DNA of 64,000 nt, from positions 868,001 to 932,000 of the forward strand of contig NZ_FOFI01000001.1 of the NCBI RefSeq assembly GCF_900110605.1. Direction: 5' to 3'. This stretch comes from Epilithonimonas lactis. GTDB lineage: Bacteria; Bacteroidota; Bacteroidia; Flavobacteriales; Weeksellaceae. Made by a program: the position numbers and the translations under genes. The notes under the pieces were generated by a model. The model was not told the origin of the DNA. It did not search any database and saw only the letters and a program-made list of their open reading frames with translations. This document shows positions 18,303 through 25,665 of this stretch, one piece after another. Position 1 is the stretch's first letter; each line of letters begins with the position of its first letter.

Positions 18303-19649
18303 ATGAACAATTATTTATTAAAACAGTTTTGGCGTAACAAAGCTTATATACTTTCACTCTTACTCTTATTTTTTGCTGGATTAATGGCCATCTACACTGG
18401 CAAGAAATTCCTTGATAAGAACCAGGATATCATCGCGAAAAGTGCTTCTTATCAAAAGCAAAGCATAGACAAGACCGTGAAATACCACAGTGACGATCTT
18501 GGATTAATTCTTTATTATCTTAAATTCAATCTGGTAAACGAAACACCAAGATTGTCAGCTTTGAATATTGGCTTGAGAGATATCAATCCATCCATACAAG
18601 GTGTCACGATCAGAAATCTGGAGGAGCAACGCTACAATTCTGATTTCTACAATCCTGCAAATGCTGCGTCTGGAAATTTCGACCTCAGTTTTGTGTTGGT
18701 TTTTCTCTTTCCATTGATCATTATCGCTTTTTGTTTTAATCTGATCTCGGAGGAAGAGGAAAGTGGCAGATGGAAACTTTTGTCCGTACAAAGTAAGGAT
18801 CTTGGAAAATTGATAGATGCAAAAATGTTGATAAGATTTATCGCGATCACAGCAGTTTATCTATTGTTGCTGATCATCGCAAAGGTTTGGGTCAATATAC
18901 CAATTGACGGGAACTTCTTGGCTTTTGCTGCACTTGGCTGGCTTTATCTTTCGTTTTGGTTTGCCTTATGCCGATGGATCATTAGTTTCAGACGATCCTC
19001 TGGAGTGAATGCGCTGATCCTTCTTGTCGTTTGGGTCGGAATGAATTTTATCGTGCCTATGAGCAGCAATATCTTCATTCAAAAGAATTATCCGGTCAAT
19101 GAATCTTTGGATGCCGTGATGGAACAGCGTGAAGGCTATCATACGAAATGGGACGAGGCCAAAAAGCCGACGATGGATCGATTTTACAAAGTCTATCCAC
19201 AATACAAAAATTATAAGGTAGAAGAAACCGCCAGTTCCAGTTGGGTCTGGTATTATGCAATGCAACACATGGGTGATCTGGAATCTTCAAGATCATCTGT
19301 AAACTACAGACAGAAGATGAAAATGCGTAATGAGGCAGCTTCTGTTCTAGGCTACATTTTCCCGAACATCCAATTGCAAATGGCAACAAGTGCTCTAGCA
19401 AAAACAGGAATGGAGAACCATTTGGAATTTGCTGAAGGATTGAAAACCTTCCACGAAAACAAAAGATTGTCTTTTTACATGCCTATATTTTCTGGTGCCT
19501 CATCGCAAACCATCGACTGGAATGCTTTGAAGGTAGAATATTTTGAAACTTCGGATCGAATGGATCTTTTAAAAATGTTATTACCCATCATTTCGCTTAT
19601 TTTTTTACTACTAATCTTATCACAGTTCAAATACAGAAAACTATGTTAA
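18303..19649 (+). CDS. ABC-2 type permease with DUF3526-like region (second)
   Basis: A 448-aa permease homologous in layout to the preceding one. A first helix is at about 14-33 and a large loop follows to about 125. Helices run between about 127 and 250, a second loop extends to about 415, and a final helix ends KYRKLC. LISEEEESGRWKLLSVQS corresponds to the cytosolic loop LVSQERENATLKILNLQG of its partner. It starts directly after the first permease, and its stop overlaps the ATPase start by seven bases. The two probably form a heterodimeric channel. Confidence 0.82.
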   Translation: MNNYLLKQFWRNKAYILSLLLLFFAGLMAIYTGKKFLDKNQDIIAKSASYQKQSIDKTVKYHSDDLGLILYYLKFNLVNETPRLSALNIGLRDINPSIQGVTIRNLEEQRYNSDFYNPANAASGNFDLSFVLVFLFPLIIIAFCFNLISEEEESGRWKLLSVQSKDLGKLIDAKMLIRFIAITAVYLLLLIIAKVWVNIPIDGNFLAFAALGWLYLSFWFALCRWIISFRRSSGVNALILLVVWVGMNFIVPMSSNIFIQKNYPVNESLDAVMEQREGYHTKWDEAKKPTMDRFYKVYPQYKNYKVEETASSSWVWYYAMQHMGDLESSRSSVNYRQKMKMRNEAASVLGYIFPNIQLQMATSALAKTGMENHLEFAEGLKTFHENKRLSFYMPIFSGASSQTIDWNALKVEYFETSDRMDLLKMLLPIISLIFLLLILSQFKYRKLC

Positions 19650-20338
19650 AAACAATCAACCTCCACAAAAAATATAATGATTTCACAGCCCTTGAATCTT
19701 TGAACCTTGAAGTTAAGAGTGGCGAGATCTACGCGTTATTGGGTCAGAATGGTGCCGGCAAAAGTACGACGATCAATATGATCTTGGGTCTGGTGCAGCC
19801 AACGTCAGGAGATGCATTCATCAATGGTGTTTCGGTAAAACAATCTCCTGAACTTATCAAAAAAGACATTGCCTATATTCCCGAAACAGTATTGCTTTAT
19901 CCCAATTTGACCGGGATTGAGAATTTGGATTTCTTTTCGAGGATAGCTGGTTTCAAATATTCAAAGGCCGAATTATCCAATTTTCTATCCCGGACAGGAC
20001 TTCAGACCAATGCTCATAACCAGATGCTCGGCGGTTATTCTAAGGGAATGAGACAAAAGGTAGGAATAGCCATTGCGCTAGCAAAAAATGCCGACGTCCT
20101 TTTGCTTGACGAGCCGACAAGTGGTCTCGATCCGATTGCGACCGCAGAGTTTACAGAGATCATCCGAGAGTTGGGGCAAATGGGTAAAAGCATTTTGATG
20201 GCGACCCATGACATTTTCAATGCAGTAAGTGTCGCGACAAATATCGGAATTATGAAAAATGGTATTTTAGTTCAAGATTTGAAGGCACAAGCCTTTTCTG
20301 CAGAGGATCTACAGGAATTGTATTTGAAAACTATTTAG
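19643..20338 (+). CDS. ABC transporter ATP-binding protein
   Basis: A 231-aa ATPase that energises the two permeases upstream. Walker A is LLGQNGAGKSTTINM at about 34. The Q-loop is near about 80 (IPETVLLYPN). The signature is LGGYSKGMRQKVGIA at about 128. Walker B is VLLLDEPTSGLDP at about 150, and the switch His is in MATHDI at about 188. All elements are intact. The start overlaps the upstream gene by seven bases. It closes the operon, with a clear terminator just after it. Confidence 0.95.
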   Translation: MLKTINLHKKYNDFTALESLNLEVKSGEIYALLGQNGAGKSTTINMILGLVQPTSGDAFINGVSVKQSPELIKKDIAYIPETVLLYPNLTGIENLDFFSRIAGFKYSKAELSNFLSRTGLQTNAHNQMLGGYSKGMRQKVGIAIALAKNADVLLLDEPTSGLDPIATAEFTEIIRELGQMGKSILMATHDIFNAVSVATNIGIMKNGILVQDLKAQAFSAEDLQELYLKTI

Positions 20339-20350
20339 TTACTAAAATTG

Positions 20351-20377
20351 AAAAGCCGCATAACAGCGGCTTTTTTT
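20351..20377 (+). terminator. Terminator of the ABC operon
   Basis: Stem AAAAGCCGC / GCGGCTTTT with a six-base loop and seven T. It starts 12 bases after the ATPase stop. Confidence 0.9.
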
Positions 20378-20595
20378 GTAATAAGACATTCGAATCTTGC
20401 ATTTAAATTGGAAATAAAATTTTTTTCCAGATGAACTTTAAAAGTGTGTATGGTTTGAGATAGGAATTCATCTTCTGATTATTAGGGATGGAAAACAACA
20501 TAAATTATTGTGAAGTATCGTTTTGATGATAGATGACCATCCAATTGTAGGATTGATCGCGAAATAGATTATTGTCTTTCTGGTCTTGCATAAAA

Positions 20596-20627
20596 AAACG
20601 CTGTAAACATCGATGTTTACAGCGTTT
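20596..20627. terminator. Perfect 32-bp palindrome next to the tRNA-Ser remnant
   Basis: AAACGCTGTAAACATC is followed directly by its exact reverse complement. A run of A precedes it on the plus strand (T on the minus strand). It sits about 22 bases downstream, in minus-strand sense, of the tRNA-Ser 3' end. A tRNA transcription terminator is the simplest reading. Confidence 0.7.
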
Positions 20628-20649
20628 CAGCTTATTTTGGTGTCTCACC

Positions 20650-20673
20650 TGGCGGAGAGAGAGGGATTCGAAC
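20650..20673 (-). other. tRNA-Ser 3'-end remnant (putative att site)
   Basis: On the minus strand GTTCGAATCCCTCTCTC then TCCGCCA gives the T-loop, the 3' half of the T-stem and the acceptor end with encoded CCA of a tRNA-Ser. The 5' remainder of a tRNA does not precede it; that side reads unrelated AT-rich sequence. A tRNA 3' end with no body is what tyrosine-recombinase insertion into a tRNA gene leaves at one end of an element. The chromosome side is to the left, with the terminator palindrome, and the element side to the right. No integrase is present in the window. Confidence 0.6.
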
Positions 20674-20849
20674 TTTGGTTGTAATCCCTTTATTTATAAG
20701 TGTTTCGCAGTAACATCTTGTAGTGGGCCCTAAATAGGACATAAGCAAAAAGCGGTAAAATCCAATATAAAATTTTTACTTAGTAAAAGTAAAAATTTTC
20801 GTTCGGATTTGCAACTTTTTTATGCTAAAATTTGAACTGGTATTTGAAC

Positions 20850-21072
20850 TTATTCTGATGGCTTGAGAAGATCTGCTAACTGATGTGCAAGATCCATCAT
20901 ACTCCTGATCTCATCATCTATAGGATTTAGTCCAGATTCCGTGAGAATCTTTTTAGATCTTTCGAAGGAAACTTTTTTTGAAGTATTCTGAATAAAGTCT
21001 ATTATCTTATCCTCCGATCTGTTTTTCTGATCGCTTATTTGTGGAGGGATCTTTTTCGTAGGGATTCAACAT
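20850..21072 (-). pseudogene. Small frameshifted ORF
   Basis: From ATG at 21070-21072 the frame reads MLNPYEK and then breaks. In the neighbouring frame, from the A-run AAAAAG, it continues KIPPQISDQKNRSEDK through SFERSKKILTESGLNPIDDE to LADLLKPSE and stops at 20850-20852. One base of slippage in the A-run would join them into about 73 residues. The second part is charged and helix-forming, like a real protein, but has no start codon of its own. It could be a broken gene, a frameshift in the data, or ribosomal slippage. No family is recognised. Confidence 0.4.
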
Positions 21073-21465
21073 ATTTAGTTTATTATGACTGAGATGATCT
21101 CAGACAACAGGTCAAGTTATAGTGCTAGCATTTAAAATATCACACTATGCCATCTCTGGGTCCCATTTGTCGTAAAATGTCTTTACGGCAAAGATAAATG
21201 GGATTCTATAATGTGAGGAAAGGTCGTAAAAGACAAAAAGCTGGTCAAAAACTGGTACTCGCCACGCTATCAACGATAAATTCTGGGTGCAGGATATTTC
21301 TTGTATTCATTGCGAACTCGATTTTAAGACTTGGAAATGGTCGTAGATATTTCCAATCTTCAACCAGTGATCAGAGCTTCCAATGCGTTGTAGCATAACC
21401 GGTCGTAAACTTGAAGTGGATCCATAGGATGTTGTAGAACGATCTCCTCTTTCGGTCTCTCCCTG
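21073..21465. other. Gap without a convincing gene
   Basis: About 390 bases. A 66-codon plus-strand frame exists but has poor coding character. The sequence recurs to TGGTCGTA/GGTCGTAAA-like phrases and may be decayed coding DNA. Nothing firm is seen. Confidence 0.4.
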
Positions 21466-21999
21466 TCAATAGGTCCAAAAGGCCCATTGGCTCCCATTAT
21501 AAACTGCCATTATCTTATTCCCTCCATTATTTATCAAGGCCATCATTCCAGGTGCTGGATCTATTATATCCAAATGGGAGGAAACTATTGGTAGGACCAT
21601 CGCCTTGGATGTTGATTCCAGGACCAGGATCCCCTCCGTTGTAGAGGATGTACTCCCTATGACCATCTTGGCACTGGGATTTTCCCGTGATGGAGGTTGG
21701 ATACCAAGGTATGATGATATGTTTGCGGTCTGGACACTCAGATCTACCCACATGGTACCATTGTAGTATTCCACCTTTGCCGCTGTCGGCGTCGTGGCAT
21801 TGAGGATAATGCTTCCAGGCGTAGGAGTTCCTACCTTGTTCGTGATGTAGGGCAAGATAATTCCTCTGTTTCCAGCGTTGGGGAATTCCATCAATACTGA
21901 GGTCTTATCTGTCGCGGTACCTATGTTATCACCAAAGATGACCTGGGCGTTATAACTGCTGAAGCAGCTCATGATGATAAAGAGCGTTATTTTTTTCAT
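21466..21999 (-). CDS. Secreted QVAIG-type partner protein (module 1, second gene)
   Basis: A 177-aa secreted protein with signal peptide MKKITLFIIMSCFSSYNAQ. The mature part runs QVIFGDN, then VLMEFPNAGNRGIILPY at about 35-51, VEYYNGTMWVDLS at about 76-88, GILVLESTSKAMVLPIVSS at about 123-141 and AVYNGSQWAFW at the end. The same order of motifs occurs in the proteins at 36464-36985 and 39950-40534. Its gene starts one base after the stop of the larger upstream gene, which carries the shared C-terminal cap. The function is unknown; the short G/N-rich strands ending in NG-x-W resemble fibre-type beta structures. Confidence 0.75.
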   Translation of the reverse strand: MKKITLFIIMSCFSSYNAQVIFGDNIGTATDKTSVLMEFPNAGNRGIILPYITNKVGTPTPGSIILNATTPTAAKVEYYNGTMWVDLSVQTANISSYLGIQPPSRENPSAKMVIGSTSSTTEGILVLESTSKAMVLPIVSSHLDIIDPAPGMMALINNGGNKIMAVYNGSQWAFWTY

Positions 22000-22000
22000 G

Positions 22001-23194
22001 TTAAGGACAGGTCTTTTTGTTATAACATCTCCATCCGATAGATGAATTGACGTAGATCTTCAGACAGTTTGCCGTTGTATCGTAAACCATCATACCCCCA
22101 ACAGGATTTGTGATGTTGACAAGCTCGGCAGTGGAGATACGAGTAGGTACGAATGGCTTGGTATTGGACTCCAGGGCCAGATAGCCTCCCTTTCTCACCA
22201 TAGGCCAATTGTTGTTGCTGTTATCTTCACCCGCGCGTCCTTGCGAGGTGATACCTATCTTGGTATCCAGCGCATTTCCTGAACTCACTGCATTTTCCAG
22301 ACAATACATTGACATCGACCTGGTGCTATATGCAGAAAATGCAACATCGCTTTGTCCAGATAATTTCTGTACAAATTTTGTCGCACTGCGATAATTGTCC
22401 AAAGTGATACCGAAATCGCTAAGCTTGAAGGTAAGCATCCTGATATCACGTTTCGTATTCGAGAATGATGTATACATAGGATATGGACAAGATGCTACAC
22501 CCGCAGAATAAAAATTCCAGAGCGCCTCTCCTGATGGGTCCACGGTCGAGAAATTGATGGTTATAGGATTGCCGACTGTGGTCCCATTGGAATCTGTGAA
22601 CCTGAATATATCAGAACCTGCGGTGGTGTTCGCTGGTTCGCCGACCTGTGTCACTACTATGTCGGGGATGTTGTCATCGATGCAGGTCGGATTTATGTCC
22701 GCCAGAACATTGACCAGGAAATTAAGGTCCTGGGCCGGTATGTTGAACACTGCTGTCGCAATATTCAGCCCGTTCAGCCCATCTCTGAGGTAATATCCAA
22801 GTGAAGAATCGCAGGGTAGGGAAGGTGAGACGGTCTGTGTCTGTTCGACCTTATTGACGAATCGGGGCATACCTATAAGGAAATTCGATTCTCTGTTCAA
22901 TACAGAAAAAGAGACCGGAAAAGATCTGTAATTTTCCAAGATGGCAGAAGGTATACGCTGGCGAACGGCCTGGTCATTGACCCCGGTGGTGTAAGTTGTA
23001 CCACCAACTGTGAAGCCGATAATATTATTATTGTCGTTCGGTATTACGACGGGAGTCGGGGTTGTCTTCGTCTGGGATGTCCAATAACCGTTGTGATCGC
23101 CAAATATAGCATCAGGTCTACGTTGTGCACTGAGCACATTGTGTGATAAAAAAGCCAGAAGTAAAAACACTTCGGCAGTAAGAGATCGTTTCAT
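22001..23194 (-). CDS. Secreted protein with shared Cys-cap (module 1, first gene)
   Basis: A 397-aa secreted protein with a signal ending LSAQ at about 23. The middle (about 30-285) is unique to this copy, with several Cys. The last ~85 residues match the caps of the proteins at 35313-36422 and 40561-44994: IGITSQGRAG, NWPMVRKGGYLALESNTK, PVGGMMVYDTTANCLKIY, GWRCYNKKTC. The Cys in that block are conserved and may form disulfides. It is followed with no gap by its small partner. No T9SS sorting domain is visible. The family is not recognised. Confidence 0.75.
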   Translation of the reverse strand: MKRSLTAEVFLLLAFLSHNVLSAQRRPDAIFGDHNGYWTSQTKTTPTPVVIPNDNNNIIGFTVGGTTYTTGVNDQAVRQRIPSAILENYRSFPVSFSVLNRESNFLIGMPRFVNKVEQTQTVSPSLPCDSSLGYYLRDGLNGLNIATAVFNIPAQDLNFLVNVLADINPTCIDDNIPDIVVTQVGEPANTTAGSDIFRFTDSNGTTVGNPITINFSTVDPSGEALWNFYSAGVASCPYPMYTSFSNTKRDIRMLTFKLSDFGITLDNYRSATKFVQKLSGQSDVAFSAYSTRSMSMYCLENAVSSGNALDTKIGITSQGRAGEDNSNNNWPMVRKGGYLALESNTKPFVPTRISTAELVNITNPVGGMMVYDTTANCLKIYVNSSIGWRCYNKKTCP

Positions 23195-23573
23195 TAAATT
23201 TTAGACCGAAAAAATCGGTAATTTTTCGCGAAAATATAAAAATCGTAATGATAATTGCTTAGTGGTTTATAATTTCCCTAATATTTATGATATTAATCAG
23301 TTTTTGTTATAAAAATATAATTATTATTGGAAATTTGCTAAGGAGCTGCTTGGTTGCGTGCGTGAATATTCCATCTTTGTCCGATCAGAGATATTATCAT
23401 TATAAGTGATTATGATCAAATATTCGGCATAGTTAATGCATAAACATATTAAAGATCTTAATTCAGCATATCCGCCACATAACTTTCTATATTTCACTTC
23501 ATCTTTCTATTTATGATCATCTTTTAGATCGTAGGAAGATTTTCAAATACACTTAAACAACTTTTAAATTTTT
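23195..23573. other. Divergent promoter region
   Basis: About 380 AT-rich bases between the minus-strand module 1 and the plus-strand S74 fibre gene. It must hold both promoters. No open frame is seen, and I could not fix an exact TAnnTTTG box for either gene. Confidence 0.45.
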
Positions 23574-25379
23574 ATGAAGAAAATTCTATTTTCATCGCTT
23601 TTATTTGCGGCCTTGTCAGCTACAAATGCCCAAGTAGGTATAAACACGGATTCGCCACAGGCTATCCTGGACATCACAGGAAAGAACATCACCGATCCAT
23701 CCAACATGGACGGTCTGTTGATCCCGAGGATCAATACTTTTCCTACTCTAAATCCAACAGTGTCACAAAACAGCATGTTGGTCTACCTTACCGTGGCCAC
23801 GACCTCCGGATCGCAATTCGGTGTCAATCCTCCCGGATTTTACTACTGGAACTTTTCCGAGCTGAAGTGGGTGGCCATTGAAGCCGGTAGGTCTGACTGG
23901 TCCATCAATGGCAATCGTGGAACTCTTGACGGAACAAATTTTTTAGGTACGGTGGACAATGTGCCTCTCAATATTCGTTTCAACAATGAAAAGGCAGGGA
24001 GGATAGATGCAGAAAGGACATTCTATGGCTATAGATCTGGTAACAGCAACTATGGCGAGATGAACGTGGGGGTCGGAAATGAGGCTTTGTACAATAATAC
24101 CACAGGGGCCAACAATACTGCGATAGGCTCTAGGGCGCTGATGTCCAGTACTACGTCTTCTGCAAATACAGCATTAGGTTTTGAATCATTGTATTCGGAC
24201 ATTATATCCGGAGAAAATGTGGCGGTAGGATATCAGGCTTTGCGGAACAATACCACGGACTCAAATACGGCAGTAGGTTATCGGTCGCTGTTCGAGAATA
24301 CCACCGGCAATTCAAATACGGCGGTAGGTAGGGAAGCTTTGAGAAACACCATTGGCGGGAATTCTAATACGGCAGTAGGCAGGGAAGCCCTTCAGCTGAA
24401 TACTACTGGCGGTAACAACACGGCATCGGGAGTACAGGCATTGCGTAATAACCTAACAGGTAATGACAATGTAGGAATTGGTCCATATTCCCTTTATAAC
24501 AATACCATTGGTTCAGGAAACGTGGCATCTGGCATCAATTCCCTCTATCAGAATGTTTCAGGAGAAGGTAATACGTCGATCGGTAAAGAATCGATGTATA
24601 ATAACAGGATAGGGAACTCCAACGTGGCATTGGGCTTTGCATCACTCTATGACAATACCAATGGAAATGAAAATGTCGCCATAGGTACCGAAGCATCGAG
24701 GGACAACAGCTCGGGGTCACGAAATGTTGCGATCGGTCACGACGCGTCAAGGGTGAACACGACCGGAAATGGCAATGTGGCTGTTGGCAATTTTGCATTG
24801 CTTACCAATGCCACTGGAAATAACAACACAGCGTTGGGAAATGCCGCGGATGTATCTACACCAGATATCACCAACGCCACCGCATTGGGAAATGGGGCAA
24901 AGGTCGGTGTTTCAAACAAGGTGAGGATAGGAAATCAGGATGTAACCTCGATAGAGGTGCAGGTCGGATTGTCTATCGCTTCGGACAGGCGTTTCAAAGA
25001 GAACATCGTTCCGATCTCCCTTGGTCTGGATTTTATAGATCAACTTACACCAGTAGAATATGTCAAAAAGAACGATGCGGAAAAGAGAAAGGAATGGGGA
25101 CTTATAGCCCAGGACCTGAAGCAGGTGCTTAAGGACAATCACTATGAAGGTGCCGCGATCATCAGCAGTGACAGGTCCAAGGAAGAATACCTTTCGATCC
25201 GTTATGATGACCTTCTTGCACCTATCATCAAAAGTATTCAGGAACTTAATGCGAGATCGCGACAAACGGAGCTACTTCTTAAAAAGGTGACCGACCAACA
25301 GCAGGTCATCAAAGAACTAACATCCAGGGTGGAAGACCTGGAACGGAAATGGTCAGAAGGTATGACCAAGACAAAATAG
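23574..25379 (+). CDS. Fibre protein: YadA-head-like repeats plus S74 chaperone domain
   Basis: A 601-aa secreted protein with signal MKKILFSSLLFAALSATNAQ and a mature end QVGINTDSPQAILDI. Residues about 40-110 contain a PGFYYWN-x-x-x-LKWV element. Residues about 160-435 are some 15 short repeats of the type NTAVGREAL-x-N-TTGNS, matching the left-handed beta-roll of YadA-type trimeric heads. An S74 (endosialidase-type) chaperone region begins at SDRRFKENIVPISLGLDFID (about 470), with WGLIAQDLKQVL. A coiled coil ends the chain. S74 domains trimerise phage tail fibres and then self-cleave. Here the gene has its own signal peptide and no phage genes nearby. Confidence 0.88.
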   Translation: MKKILFSSLLFAALSATNAQVGINTDSPQAILDITGKNITDPSNMDGLLIPRINTFPTLNPTVSQNSMLVYLTVATTSGSQFGVNPPGFYYWNFSELKWVAIEAGRSDWSINGNRGTLDGTNFLGTVDNVPLNIRFNNEKAGRIDAERTFYGYRSGNSNYGEMNVGVGNEALYNNTTGANNTAIGSRALMSSTTSSANTALGFESLYSDIISGENVAVGYQALRNNTTDSNTAVGYRSLFENTTGNSNTAVGREALRNTIGGNSNTAVGREALQLNTTGGNNTASGVQALRNNLTGNDNVGIGPYSLYNNTIGSGNVASGINSLYQNVSGEGNTSIGKESMYNNRIGNSNVALGFASLYDNTNGNENVAIGTEASRDNSSGSRNVAIGHDASRVNTTGNGNVAVGNFALLTNATGNNNTALGNAADVSTPDITNATALGNGAKVGVSNKVRIGNQDVTSIEVQVGLSIASDRRFKENIVPISLGLDFIDQLTPVEYVKKNDAEKRKEWGLIAQDLKQVLKDNHYEGAAIISSDRSKEEYLSIRYDDLLAPIIKSIQELNARSRQTELLLKKVTDQQQVIKELTSRVEDLERKWSEGMTKTK

Positions 25380-25389
25380 CCTTTTGGAT

Positions 25390-25413
25390 CTCTTTGCGAT
25401 GATTCGCAAAGAG
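25390..25413. repeat. Hairpin just after the S74 fibre gene
   Basis: CTCTTTGCGA (25390-25399) pairs with TCGCAAAGAG (25404-25413). There is no T-run directly after it. It may stabilise the 3' end of the transcript ahead of the terminator at 25457. Confidence 0.5.
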
Positions 25414-25456
25414 AGGAATGATGAATGTCGGCATATCAAGACAAATGAATAATACG

Positions 25457-25492
25457 AAGACGTAGAAAAAATATTTTTCCTGCGTCTTTTTT
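25457..25492 (+). terminator. Terminator of the S74 fibre gene
   Basis: AAGACG (25457-25462) pairs with CGTCTT (25483-25488), with an inner GAAAAA/TTTTTC stem and a following T-run to 25492. Confidence 0.6.
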
Positions 25493-25665
25493 CTACCAGA
25501 GATGGTCCGAAAATACCTCTACGATGGTCTTTATGATATTTCAAGCTCTCAGGTGAGACCTTATATCATTTATAATGGGCAACGATGTTAATGAATATCT
25601 TAAAGGTCTATTTTTTGCAATCATCACAAGATCACCTCAGAAATATATCAATACCTTTGACCGCC

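Noticed and set aside
20650-20673. A complete tRNA-Ser gene
   Set aside because: Only the T-loop and acceptor end are present; no anticodon arm or 5' acceptor strand is found on the expected side.
21198-21398. 66-codon plus-strand ORF
   Set aside because: Poor coding character, Cys/Arg-rich translation, no family and no promoter or terminator.
24060-24860. Array of short direct repeats resembling a CRISPR or tandem DNA repeat
   Set aside because: The repeats are in frame and encode YadA-head-type units of variable length; they are protein repeats, not a CRISPR.
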